Positions 26,877-36,606 of a stretch of DNA of 64,000 bases are shown one piece after another. The position numbers were made by a program, and so were the translations under genes. This stretch comes from Tsuneonella aeria (GTDB taxonomy: Bacteria > Pseudomonadota > Alphaproteobacteria > Sphingomonadales > Sphingomonadaceae), in contig NZ_WTZA01000001.1 in assembly GCF_009827495.1 (NCBI RefSeq), positions 1,624,001-1,688,000 on the forward strand, in the 5' to 3' direction. The notes below the pieces were generated by a model, which did not search any database, was not told where the DNA came from, and saw only the letters and a list, made by a program, of their open reading frames with translations. Every line of letters begins with the position of its first letter. Positions within the stretch are counted from its first letter, which is position 1.

Positions 26877-27931
26877 CTGCTGCCGGTCGTGACGCTGGAG
26901 TGAAGGAGCGCGGCGGGCTGCGCCCGGCGAAGCCAGTCGAGCATGTGCTCCCGCACCGCGGCGCGCAGTTCGAACAGGTCGGAGATGGTTGCCGCGCTCA
27001 CCGCCATGCGCAATTCGACCGACCCGGCTCGCGCCTCGGTCATGAGGAGTTTGCCCGTCCGACCGTCCCACGCGGGCTGCTCGGCCAGGAAACGCTCGAA
27101 CTCGGCACGGATCGGGCCCACTTCGGCGGCAGGATCGAGGTGAAGGTAAACGGGCCCGGTCAGCAACTCGCTGGCGCGAGACCAGTTCTCGAACGTGTTG
27201 TCGAGGAAACGGCTTGTGGGCACGATCGCGGCACGTTCGTCCCACATCCGCACGACGACGAAGCTCATGCGAATGTCCTCCACCCGGCCCGTGTGCCCGT
27301 CGATGACGACCATATCGCCGAGGCGCAGCGGCTCTGTAATGGCCATCTGCAAGCCCGCGATGAGCGATTTCAGCGCCGGCTGTGCGGCAGCGCCGACGGC
27401 GAGGGCGGCAAGACCTGCCGACGCGAGGAGCGTGGCGCCGACCTGCTTCACCCCCGGAAGCTGGAACAGCACCAGTCCCACTGTCAGGAATACGACCAGG
27501 AACGTGGCAGTGCGCGACAGTATGGCGATGCGCGTCCGGCGGCTGCGGGCCGCGGCGATATTGGTCGAGATTTCGGCCCGATACTCCAGCGCGGCGGCGA
27601 ACGCCTTGACCAGCGAATAGGCGATCCAACCGAGCAGCGCCGGCACCGCCAGAGAACCCACGCTGGACCAGATCCACGCCGCCCAGGCGTCCACCTCAGC
27701 CGCCATGGCCAGGGCGATCGCGGTCGCGGCCCAACGCGTCGGGGAACGCAGCCGCTCCAGAACCAGGCCGTCGACCGGTGTCTCCGTACGGTCGGCGAGA
27801 CGGCAGGCCACCGAAAACACCAGCCGGTGAACAAGGGCCGCAATCGCGAGAGACACCCCGATGGCAATCACCGCGTGCACCAGTTCCGGCCAGTCGATGG
27901 CGTAATTTAAGAGATCGAATTCGCGCAGCAT
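26873..27931 (-). CDS. MscS family mechanosensitive ion channel
   Basis: A 352-residue inner-membrane protein with about five hydrophobic segments before the pore helix ASAGLAALAVGAAAQPALKSLIAGLQMAITEP, the Ala/Gly-rich TM3 signature of MscS-type channels. The following beta domain contains RLGDMVVIDGHTGRVEDIRMSFVVVRMWDE and IVPTSRFLDNTFENW, both diagnostic. Such channels release osmolytes on hypo-osmotic shock. The gene converges on the AAA ATPase, their ends overlapping by four bases. It is separated by only 31 bases from the kinase gene on the same strand downstream of it in genome coordinates, but that gene reads toward it, so co-transcription from the kinase is possible. Confidence 0.9.
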   Translation of the reverse strand: MLREFDLLNYAIDWPELVHAVIAIGVSLAIAALVHRLVFSVACRLADRTETPVDGLVLERLRSPTRWAATAIALAMAAEVDAWAAWIWSSVGSLAVPALLGWIAYSLVKAFAAALEYRAEISTNIAAARSRRTRIAILSRTATFLVVFLTVGLVLFQLPGVKQVGATLLASAGLAALAVGAAAQPALKSLIAGLQMAITEPLRLGDMVVIDGHTGRVEDIRMSFVVVRMWDERAAIVPTSRFLDNTFENWSRASELLTGPVYLHLDPAAEVGPIRAEFERFLAEQPAWDGRTGKLLMTEARAGSVELRMAVSAATISDLFELRAAVREHMLDWLRRAQPAALLHSSVTTGSS

Positions 27932-27962
27932 CGGTCCGCCCTATGGCGCGCGGCGCAGGCTA

Positions 27963-29276
27963 TCAAGCAACGGGATGCTCGTCTGTGATGGGAATGCGCA
28001 TCGAAACCGCGACGCCCGCCCCGGTGAAGCGGCGTTCGATCGTGCCGCGAAGCTGGCGCGCGGCGCTGGTCATCAGCAGGCTGCCGAAACCTGTGCGCTC
28101 GGGCTCCTCGTCAGTACCCGGGAAGTGTTCGCGCCAGTCGATTGACGCCATGCCATCTTCGACCCACCATGAAACCGCAAGGTCGCCGCCGGAAGACCAG
28201 CAGCCGTACTTCACCGCGTTGGTGGTCAATTCGTGAAGCACCAGGCCCAGCGGGGTCACCTGCCTTGCAGGAAGGACGATATCCGGCCCGTCGAGCGCGA
28301 CCTGCCGTTCGGATGAAAGATACGGCCGGACCGTCGATTCGACCAGCGTGCGGAGGCGTGCGCCCTCTCCGCTGGCGGAACCCTGGGTCACCTCGTGCGA
28401 CGCGACCAGTGCGTGGATACGTTCGGCAATCCGCTCCGCCACGGGTTGCGCCTCCGGGGTGTCCTTCGCGCTCATGCGGACAATGGCCAGGATGACCGCG
28501 AACAGGTTTTTCACCCGGTGGTTGAGCTCGCGCGCGAGAAGATCTGCTCGGTCCCTCGCTTCGGCAACGACCGAGGCCTGCGCCGCCTCCGCCTCCGCGC
28601 GCGCAGTGCGTCCCACGAGCCGGTAACCGAGCCCCAGCGCAAGAAGCAGCATCGCGAGCAGCGCGCCCAGAAGCGGCAGCACGCGGCCCTCCGCCTCGGC
28701 GGCGTCGCGCGTGGCGGCCGCCAGCTGCTCCTGCTCGATCATCTCGAGTTCCCGGATGGCGGCGCGAAGACGGACCATGACCTCCATCCCCTCATCGCTC
28801 AGCATCGAGGTGCGCGCGTCGAGCAGTGCGCCGCGCTCGACCATGCTGACCGAATCGGCCATCTCGCCGAACTTGGAATTCGTCAGGTTTTCCACTTGCG
28901 CCAGCAAGTGCCGCTGACGCGGGCTCGCCACGGGCTCGAGCAGCTTGTCCAGCCGCGACAGGGCCGGACCATATTGCTCACGCGCCGCGAGGTACGGCCC
29001 GAGATAGCGGCGATCGAGCGTGAGCAGGTAGCCGCGCTGCCCCGTTTCCGCGTTGAGCACGGCGCGGTTGACGCTCACCAGTTCCGCCAGCACGGCGCTC
29101 ATCTGTGCGACGCGGTCGCGCTGCGTGCGCTCGGCCTCCACAGTCCGGTAGATCAGCAGGACCACGCCCAGCAGTGAAGCCGCCACCAGCGCGAAGACCG
29201 CCAGGGTGGCGGCATGGGCATATGCCCGGCGCAAGCCCGATGCGCGCGACTTCGCTGGCGTTCCGGCGGCCGACAT
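27963..29276 (-). CDS. CHASE3-domain sensor histidine kinase, HWE family
   Basis: A 437-residue membrane sensor. One helix at about 22-43, a CHASE3 sensory domain (about 47-190) with the hallmark NAETGQRGYLLTLDRRYL, a second helix at 198-220, then a kinase core with H253 in ELNHRVKNLFAVILAIVRMS. The ATP-binding part has GLVLHELTTNAVKYG, and the IDWREH sequence supplies the W-x-E signature of HWE kinases; FGSLLM closes the domain. HWE kinases in alphaproteobacteria often feed the PhyR general stress response, but no response regulator is adjacent. Start ATG 29276 is chosen; ATG 29288 is an equal alternative. It follows polA by about 25-37 bases on the same strand. Confidence 0.88.
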   Translation of the reverse strand: MSAAGTPAKSRASGLRRAYAHAATLAVFALVAASLLGVVLLIYRTVEAERTQRDRVAQMSAVLAELVSVNRAVLNAETGQRGYLLTLDRRYLGPYLAAREQYGPALSRLDKLLEPVASPRQRHLLAQVENLTNSKFGEMADSVSMVERGALLDARTSMLSDEGMEVMVRLRAAIRELEMIEQEQLAAATRDAAEAEGRVLPLLGALLAMLLLALGLGYRLVGRTARAEAEAAQASVVAEARDRADLLARELNHRVKNLFAVILAIVRMSAKDTPEAQPVAERIAERIHALVASHEVTQGSASGEGARLRTLVESTVRPYLSSERQVALDGPDIVLPARQVTPLGLVLHELTTNAVKYGCWSSGGDLAVSWWVEDGMASIDWREHFPGTDEEPERTGFGSLLMTSAARQLRGTIERRFTGAGVAVSMRIPITDEHPVA

Positions 29277-29313
29277 GGCGCCCGCCATAGGGCGGCGCGG
29301 CCCGCGCGCCAAG

Positions 29314-32157
29314 CTAGTGCGCCGCGCCCCAGCTTCGGCCGGTCCCGATATCGATGCCAAGGGGCACGTCGAGCGTGACCGCGGGCAGCGCGGCCTCGGC
29401 CATCACCCGCTCGATGACAGGCTGCGCGGCCCCGACGTCATCTTCGGGCAGCTCGAACACCAGTTCGTCGTGCACTTGCAGCAGCATGCGCACGTGCGGG
29501 AGGCCGGCGTCAGAGAGCGCCGGCATCATCCGGGCCATGGCGCGTTTGATGATATCGGCACTCGTCCCCTGGATCGGCGCGTTGATCGCGGCGCGCTCGC
29601 TACCGGCGCGTTCGTTGGGGTTCTTCGAGTTGATCCGGGGGAACCAGGTCTTCCGCCCGAACAGTGTTTCCGAATAGCCCTTTTCGCGCACGCTTTCGAG
29701 CGTCGAATGGATGTAGTGCTGGATGCCGGGGAAGCGCTGGAAATAGGTGTCGATGATCGACTGCGCCTCGTCCGCGGGAACACCCAGCCGGCCGCCCAGC
29801 CCCCAGCGGGAAATGCCGTACAGGATCGCGAAATTCACCGTCTTGGCCCGAGCGCGCGTGTCGCGGTCGACGGCGCCGAACATCTCGGCCGCCGTGCGCG
29901 CATGAATGTCTTCCCCGCTGGCGAAAGCCTCTTTCAACTGCGGCACATTGGCCATGTGCGCGGCAAGGCGCAGTTCGATCTGCGAATAGTCGGCAGCGAG
30001 TAGCACGTTGCCTTCATCGGCGACGAACGCCTCGCGGATCTGCCGGCCGATCTCTGTGCGGATGGGAATATTCTGCAGATTGGGGTCAGTGGAAGACAGC
30101 CGCCCGGTCTGCGCGCCGACGAGGCTGTAGCTGGTATGGACGCGCCCGGTGTCAGGATTGATCGCCGCCTGCAGCGCATCGGTGTACGTGCTCTTGAGCT
30201 TTGCAAGTTGACGCCACTCGAGGACTTTCGTGGCGACGTCCGCGCCCTCGTTCGCGAGGCCTTCGAGAATCGCCTGGTCGGTCGAATACTGTCCGCTCTT
30301 GCCCTTGCGCCCGCCCTTGTACCCCAGTCTGTCGAACAGGATGTCGCCGAGCTGTTTGGGGCTGCCGATCGTGAATTCGATTCCGCAACAATCGTAGATT
30401 TCGCGTTCGATGCGCGCGATTTCAGCAGCGAACTCCTCGCTCAGGCGGGCGAGTTGCTGGCGATCGACCTTGATGCCGTGGCGCTCCATCTGCGCCACCA
30501 CGGGGATCAGCGGACGGTCCACGCGTTCGTAAACGCGGCTTCCGCCTTCATCCGCCAGGCGCGGGCGCAGCAGTTTCCACAGGCGCCACGTCACATCGGC
30601 ATCCTCGGCGGCGTATTGAGTCGCCCTGTCCAGCGGCACCTCGCTGAAAGGGATCGCCTTCCGGCCGGTCCCGCAGATGTCCTTGAACGTAAGGGTCGTG
30701 TGGCCCAGGTGACGGGTGCTCAGCTCGTCCATGCCGTGCCCGCCGCCGATCCCGTCGAGGCTGCGGCCCGCGTCGAGCGCGAAGCTGACAATCATCGTGT
30801 CGTCGATGGGCGCGACGTGGATGTTCGCGCAGCGTGACAGGATGTTGAGGTCGTACTTGATGTTCTGGCCGACCTTCAGCACCGCGTCGCTTTCCAGCAG
30901 CGGGCGAAGCGCGTCATAGGCGGCGGCGCGTTCGACCTGCACGGGATTCTCGGCGAACATGTCGCTGCCGCCGTGTCCCAGCGGGACATAGCAGGCGTCA
31001 TTGGGCCCCAGCGCGAGGCTGATGCCCGCAAGCTCGGCGCGCATGGCATCGAGGCTGCTCGTCTCGGTATCGATCGCTACGACCCGCGCGGCGAACGCGC
31101 GCTCGATCCAGTGCGCGAGCCGTTCGAAACTGGTGACGCATTCATAACCCTCCCGGTCTATCGGCGGCATTTCGGGCGGCGCCTGGCGGTTGCCGCCGCT
31201 CCCTGGATTGGCGCCGACCGTCGCGGGCTTTGCAGGATTAAGCTGCGTGGGCCTGTCGGGGCTGCCCCGCCCGCCATCGAGCCGTTTCAGCAGGCTCGTG
31301 AAACCATGTTCACCCAGGAACGCCGCCAGAGGTTCCGGCGGGACCCCTTCCAGCTTCATGTCCTCCAGCGCGATCGGCAGGTCGCAATCTTCCTTGAGCT
31401 GGACGAGGACGCGGCTGAGTTCGGCCATCTCGCGGCCTTCCAGCAGGCGTTCGCGCAGCTTGGAAGGCTTCATGCCGGCCGCCGCGTCGAGAGCGCCGGC
31501 AAGGCTCCCGTGATCCTGGATCAGCTTGCTCGCGGTCTTTGGACCGATGCCGTAAATGCCGGGAATGTTGTCGACGCTGTCGCCCATCAGCGCCAGCACG
31601 TCGCCCACCAGATCGGGCAGGACGCCGAACTTCTCGACCACTTCGGCCACGTCGATCCGCTGGTTCTTCATGGTGTCGAGCATGTCGATGCACCCGCCAC
31701 CTTCCCCGCATTTGCCGACGAGCTGCATCAGGTCCTTGTCGGAACTCACGATCGTCACGTCCCAACCGCGCCGGGTGGCTTCACGCGCATAACTGGCGAT
31801 GAGATCGTCAGCCTCGAGGTCGTCTTCCTCGATGCAAGGCAGGCTGAATGCGCGCGTCGCATCGCGAATCAAGGGGAACTGGGGGACCAGATCCTCGGGC
31901 GGCGGAGGGCGGTTCGCCTTGTACTGATGGTAGAGCTGGTTGCGGAAACTGGTCGAGCCCTTGTCGAGGATGACCGCGAGGTGCGTCGGACCATCGGCCT
32001 TGTTGAGGTCTTCCGCGAGCTTCCACAACATGGTCGTATAGCCGTAGACCGCGCCGACCGGGGTCCCGGCAGGGTTGGTCAGGGGCGGGAGCCGGTGGTA
32101 GGCGCGAAAGATGTAAGCCGAGCCATCGACCAGGTAGAGATGCTGCTTGTCTGCCAT
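29314..32157 (-). CDS. polA: DNA polymerase I
   Basis: The 947-residue protein contains all three activities. The 5'-3' nuclease domain covers about 1-300 (DGSAYIFRAYH, IVSSDKDLMQL, GDSVDNIPGIYGIGPKTASKLI). The 3'-5' proofreading domain lies around 345-530 and keeps its metal-binding DTE in VAIDTETSSLDAM. The polymerase domain is C-terminal, with motif A ADYSQIELRLAAHM and motif C QVHDELVFE. It fills RNA primer gaps and takes part in repair. Proofreading appears intact, unlike in some bacterial Pol I proteins. The upstream 212 bases are shared with a divergent small lipoprotein gene. Confidence 0.97.
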   Translation of the reverse strand: MADKQHLYLVDGSAYIFRAYHRLPPLTNPAGTPVGAVYGYTTMLWKLAEDLNKADGPTHLAVILDKGSTSFRNQLYHQYKANRPPPPEDLVPQFPLIRDATRAFSLPCIEEDDLEADDLIASYAREATRRGWDVTIVSSDKDLMQLVGKCGEGGGCIDMLDTMKNQRIDVAEVVEKFGVLPDLVGDVLALMGDSVDNIPGIYGIGPKTASKLIQDHGSLAGALDAAAGMKPSKLRERLLEGREMAELSRVLVQLKEDCDLPIALEDMKLEGVPPEPLAAFLGEHGFTSLLKRLDGGRGSPDRPTQLNPAKPATVGANPGSGGNRQAPPEMPPIDREGYECVTSFERLAHWIERAFAARVVAIDTETSSLDAMRAELAGISLALGPNDACYVPLGHGGSDMFAENPVQVERAAAYDALRPLLESDAVLKVGQNIKYDLNILSRCANIHVAPIDDTMIVSFALDAGRSLDGIGGGHGMDELSTRHLGHTTLTFKDICGTGRKAIPFSEVPLDRATQYAAEDADVTWRLWKLLRPRLADEGGSRVYERVDRPLIPVVAQMERHGIKVDRQQLARLSEEFAAEIARIEREIYDCCGIEFTIGSPKQLGDILFDRLGYKGGRKGKSGQYSTDQAILEGLANEGADVATKVLEWRQLAKLKSTYTDALQAAINPDTGRVHTSYSLVGAQTGRLSSTDPNLQNIPIRTEIGRQIREAFVADEGNVLLAADYSQIELRLAAHMANVPQLKEAFASGEDIHARTAAEMFGAVDRDTRARAKTVNFAILYGISRWGLGGRLGVPADEAQSIIDTYFQRFPGIQHYIHSTLESVREKGYSETLFGRKTWFPRINSKNPNERAGSERAAINAPIQGTSADIIKRAMARMMPALSDAGLPHVRMLLQVHDELVFELPEDDVGAAQPVIERVMAEAALPAVTLDVPLGIDIGTGRSWGAAH

Positions 32158-32281
32158 GCCCGCCCTGCTAGCAGCGTGTGGCCGCCCGGTCAGCCGGTTT
32201 CACAGACGGTAAGCGCAGCCTCGATTAAGGCGATCCCGCACCGAAATGCGGCGGAATGATGGCAAAAATGTGCGATTAGGC

Positions 32282-32310
32282 TTGCAGTGCCTTAAAGTGG
32301 CCATTATTTG
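32282..32310 (+). promoter_or_regulatory. Possible promoter of the Ala-rich lipoprotein gene
   Basis: TTGCAG (32282-32287) and TATTTG (32305-32310) stand 17 bases apart, about 60 bases before the ATG at 32370. The match to consensus is fair only. The leader between them contains the small hairpin GGCGGGTTCGCCGG. Confidence 0.35.
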
Positions 32311-32369
32311 GAACTGGCACGGCGGGTTCGCCGGGCTTTTCAAACCGCTGTTCAAAGGAACATCGTACT

Positions 32370-32642
32370 ATGCGTAAGATCATTCTCGCCGCTGCCGCTG
32401 CCGGCGCCGCCCTGACCCTCGCCGCTTGCTCGGAAAAGACCGAAGACGCTGCTGCGACGACCGCTGACTCGGCCCTGGCCGACACCACGGCGAACGCTGA
32501 AGCTGCTGGCGAAGCCGTCGACGCTGCTGCCGATTCGGCTGCTGCCACCGCGACCGAAGCTGCTGCCGAGACCGCTGACGCCGCTGCTGCTGCCGAAGCC
32601 GAAGTGCAGGACGAAACCGTCGAAGAAGCCAAGGCCGACTGA
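32370..32642 (+). CDS. Small Ala/Glu-rich lipoprotein
   Basis: A 90-residue predicted lipoprotein. The signal peptide MRKIILAAAAAGAALTLAAC ends with lipobox LAAC (Cys20), and the mature part is almost entirely Ala, Glu, Asp and Thr, likely a long helix or disordered rod (ATEAAAETADAAAAAEAEVQ). Codon use is strikingly uniform, with repeated GCT for alanine where neighbours favour GCC/GCG, which is typical of highly expressed small genes here. AAAGGAAC lies about nine bases upstream of the ATG, and a very strong terminator follows, so this is a monocistronic, probably abundant transcript. Function unknown; a structural or periplasm-spacing role is only a guess. Confidence 0.75.
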   Translation: MRKIILAAAAAGAALTLAACSEKTEDAAATTADSALADTTANAEAAGEAVDAAADSAAATATEAAAETADAAAAAEAEVQDETVEEAKAD

Positions 32643-32665
32643 GCCTTCGCCTTTCGCGATAAAGG

Positions 32666-32695
32666 AAAGGGCGGCGCCGCGAGGCGCCGCCCTTT
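32666..32695 (+). terminator. Strong intrinsic terminator after the small lipoprotein gene
   Basis: AAAGGGCGGCGCC (32666-32678), loop GCGA, and GGCGCCGCCCTTT form a 13-bp stem followed by TTCTT. The A-rich left side lets it also work for minus-strand transcription of the convergent serine hydrolase gene. Confidence 0.9.
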
Positions 32696-32749
32696 TCTTA
32701 TGCCCGTCGCAAATGGGGCAAGTTCCGCAACGGTGCGATTGCCTTCGTA

Positions 32750-33754
32750 TCAGTACGAAGCCGTGGCGTAGGCACGGGCCGGCTGATTGGCGTACCCATC
32801 GTAAAGCGCGCGGGCGATGCTGGCGATCTTGGCGTCGCGCGCGGGCTTCGAGCCCTGGCCCGTGACATAGATCGCCACGGCGATCGAGCGGCCGTCCGGC
32901 GTTTGGATGATACCGATATCGCTGGCCGTGTTGTTGAGCGTGCCCGTCTTGTGAGCCACCCGGGCGCCGGCGGGCAGCATGCCGGGAATGCGGCGCGTGC
33001 CGGTACGGCAGCGCTCCATCGCGCCCAGGATCACCCGCCGGCTGGACGCCGACAGGAACTTGCCCTGGTGGAGACCCGCGAGCAGCTTGACCATGGCCTG
33101 GGGCGTCGCGCTGTCGCGAATGTCGATCGCGCGGGCGGGATCGATCTCGCCATCGTCGCGCACCAGCGTGGCAATATCGCGGGTGATGTTGAATTCCGAA
33201 ATGCCGTTGCGGCGCGCCCAGTCGTTGACGACCGCCGGTCCGCCGACCGCCTTCAGCAAAGCGTCCGTGGCCGGATTGCTCGATCGCGTGATCATCATCT
33301 CGATGAGGTCGACCGCCTGGAAATACTTGCCCGGAACGACAGGCGCCCTGGCAGTGGAGAACCGCTTCGAGGCAACCGGCATCATCAGCGGGAATTCGCT
33401 GGTCAAAGTGTACTTGCCGCGCTCCACCTGCTCCATGAATGCCGCCGCGACGGCGATCTTGCTGGTGGATGCCATCGGGAACCGCTGATCGCCGAGAACC
33501 GATACCTCGCGCCCGCTGGCCAGATCGACCGCATAAACGCCGATCCGGCCGCTTGAACCATCGGCGACCCGCGCCACTGCCTGCTCGAACGACGTGCGAT
33601 ACACCGCGTTGTAGCTTTGCGGCGTGCGCACGTCGGTTCCCAACGCGGCGTCGAATGCGGCGCTGAATTCGGTGTCCTTGGCGTGTGCCGAGGAAATGCC
33701 CGTCAGTGCGAGCGCGAATGCGGCTCCGAGCCGCGCGATCCGTCCCAGTCCCAT
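32750..33754 (-). CDS. Class A beta-lactamase-like serine hydrolase, exported
   Basis: A 334-residue protein with an N-terminal signal peptide (cleavage likely after SSAHA, about residue 25). The penicillin-binding-like active site is present: S96-T-S-K99 (MASTSK), S158-S-N160 in place of class A SDN, and K269-T-G271 in AHKTGTLNNT. The RDSATPQAM segment matches the RDTTTP block of class A enzymes, yet the ExELN motif carrying the deacylating glutamate is not recognisable; only an isolated E203 precedes it. It may therefore be a slow beta-lactamase, a carboxypeptidase-type hydrolase or another serine hydrolase. ATG 33754 has GGGGG just upstream; a promoter is visible too. No regulator ampR-like gene is nearby. 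Confidence 0.83.
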   Translation of the reverse strand: MGLGRIARLGAAFALALTGISSAHAKDTEFSAAFDAALGTDVRTPQSYNAVYRTSFEQAVARVADGSSGRIGVYAVDLASGREVSVLGDQRFPMASTSKIAVAAAFMEQVERGKYTLTSEFPLMMPVASKRFSTARAPVVPGKYFQAVDLIEMMITRSSNPATDALLKAVGGPAVVNDWARRNGISEFNITRDIATLVRDDGEIDPARAIDIRDSATPQAMVKLLAGLHQGKFLSASSRRVILGAMERCRTGTRRIPGMLPAGARVAHKTGTLNNTASDIGIIQTPDGRSIAVAIYVTGQGSKPARDAKIASIARALYDGYANQPARAYATASY

Positions 33755-33787
33755 GACCCCCAATATGCTCCCGTCATGCTTGGTATT

Positions 33788-33817
33788 TTATTAACGGGAT
33801 TCGGTTCCAGCCTGCAA
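33788..33817 (-). promoter_or_regulatory. Predicted promoter of the serine hydrolase gene
   Basis: On the minus strand TTGCAG (33817-33812) and TAATAA (33793-33788) are 18 bases apart, giving a start site near 33781 and a leader of about 27 bases before the ATG at 33754. Confidence 0.5.
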
Positions 33818-33911
33818 GATAGGGGCGACGAGCGGAGGCAGGGGCGGGATACCGGGAGCGCGATGCCACGCGCCTCGCAAGGGCGGTGGGCCGTTTGCGG
33901 GGATCCGGGAG

Positions 33912-34313
33912 TCAGGCCGCTTCGATCGCCTTGAGGATGTCCGGCCCGGGCATTCCCGTCAGCTGCTTGGCGAGTTCGCCCACGAGCACATCCTGCAACG
34001 CCGTGTGATAATGGCGGCGCAGTTCACCCATGGTGTCGGGATCGGCGACGATGATGAGGCTCTCGATCCGGTGCTGCAAGACCGCGCGGTTCAGCCAGCT
34101 CGCAACCGAAGCCGCGTGGTCGAGCTTTTCCTGCGTCCGGTAGTCGTCGCTGCGGGGATCGTTATGGCCGTGGGCGCCGCTTTCGTCTTCGCCATCGAGA
34201 GACGGGTCGTCGACGTGTGCAAGCTTTGCGTCGGCCACCGTGCCGGCATTGCGCATGAGCACGAAGCGCTCGCCATCAACCACGGCGACATGAGCGTTGG
34301 CGGGAATCTTCAT
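33912..34313 (-). CDS. Host attachment family protein (AtsE-like)
   Basis: A 133-residue soluble protein of the family named after an Agrobacterium attachment-region product. Typical features are the first strand IPANAHVAVVDGERFVLMRNAG, the central linker rich in Asp/His (GAHGHNDPRSDDYRTQEKLDHA), and IIVADPDTMGELRRHYH followed by a TGMPGPDILKAIE end. The fold resembles eRF1 domain-like proteins; despite the name its biochemical role is unknown, and a link to translation or stress is only inferred from fold. It lies between the serine hydrolase gene and groESL, all on the minus strand, with a terminator separating it from groEL. Confidence 0.85.
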   Translation of the reverse strand: MKIPANAHVAVVDGERFVLMRNAGTVADAKLAHVDDPSLDGEDESGAHGHNDPRSDDYRTQEKLDHAASVASWLNRAVLQHRIESLIIVADPDTMGELRRHYHTALQDVLVGELAKQLTGMPGPDILKAIEAA

Positions 34314-34368
34314 CCGTTGGTCTCCTTCGCCTGAGAAACGGACGGGACGCCAGACGGTGCCGACGAAA

Positions 34369-34396
34369 AAGGCCGGCGGATCGCTCCGCCGGCCTT
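34369..34396 (-). terminator. Intrinsic terminator of the groES-groEL operon
   Basis: AAGGCCGGCGGA (34369-34380), loop TCGC, TCCGCCGGCCTT (34385-34396): a 12-bp stem. The A run at 34366-34370 becomes a T run on the minus strand, directly after the stem, 36 bases past the groEL stop. Confidence 0.88.
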
Positions 34397-34432
34397 CTCG
34401 TGTCGCATTGACGGCGACCTGATGCGCCGGGC

Positions 34433-36184
<1,752 letters not shown>

Positions 36185-36192
36185 GGGGACGG

Positions 36193-36480
36193 TCAGCCGA
36201 CGATCCCCATAATGTCGCTTTCCTTCATGATGAGCAGGTCTTCGCCATCGACCTTGACCTCGGTTCCGCTCCACTTGCCGAAAAGCACGCGGTCGCCCGG
36301 CTTCACATCGCACGGGGTAACCTGGCCCTGGTCGTTGCGGGCGCCTGAACCCACGGCGATCACTTCGCCTTCGCTCGGCTTTTCCTGCGCGCTGTCGGGG
36401 ATGATGATGCCGCCGGCGGTCTTGCTGTCAGCCTCGATGCGGCGGACGAGAACGCGGTCGTGCAACGGACGGAATGCCAT
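36193..36480 (-). CDS. groES: Co-chaperonin GroES (10 kDa)
   Basis: The 95-residue co-chaperonin caps the GroEL ring. The sequence begins [25 protein letters not shown], contains the mobile-loop region and the [20 protein letters not shown] strand, and ends DIMGIV, all standard. The ribosome site AGGAGG is nine bases before the ATG at 36480. A CIRCE operator stands about 30 bases upstream of the start codon, so it heads the heat-inducible groES-groEL operon. Confidence 0.98.
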   Translation of the reverse strand: MAFRPLHDRVLVRRIEADSKTAGGIIIPDSAQEKPSEGEVIAVGSGARNDQGQVTPCDVKPGDRVLFGKWSGTEVKVDGEDLLIMKESDIMGIVG

Positions 36481-36509
36481 GTCGATTGCCTCCTGAGTTG
36501 ATGATCGTC

Positions 36510-36536
36510 TTGGCACTCTTCCATCGCGAGTGCCAG
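36510..36536 (-). promoter_or_regulatory. CIRCE operator (HrcA binding site)
   Basis: TTGGCACTC (36510-36518), nine bases, GAGTGCCAG (36528-36536): an inverted repeat matching the CIRCE consensus TTAGCACTC-N9-GAGTGCTAA at all but three positions. Its place directly upstream of groES indicates HrcA repression relieved by heat shock. The hrcA gene itself is not in the window. Confidence 0.9.
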
Positions 36537-36606
36537 CGGGAGCGCATGTAATAGCCCCCTTCCGGGCGTCAAGCACTGGCCGGCAAGAATCGTCTACCGG
36601 CGAGGG

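Noticed and set aside
24453-27677. Minus-strand open frame of over 1000 codons opposite the CDC48-like ATPase
   Set aside because: It lies antisense to two AAA modules with perfect motifs, has no recognisable domain and is rich in His/Arg/Asp as expected of a mirror frame.
32305-32335. Sigma-54 promoter before the small lipoprotein gene (TGGCACGGCGGGTTCGC)
   Set aside because: The GG and GC dinucleotides are 12 bases apart instead of 10, and the -12 element TTGC is not intact.
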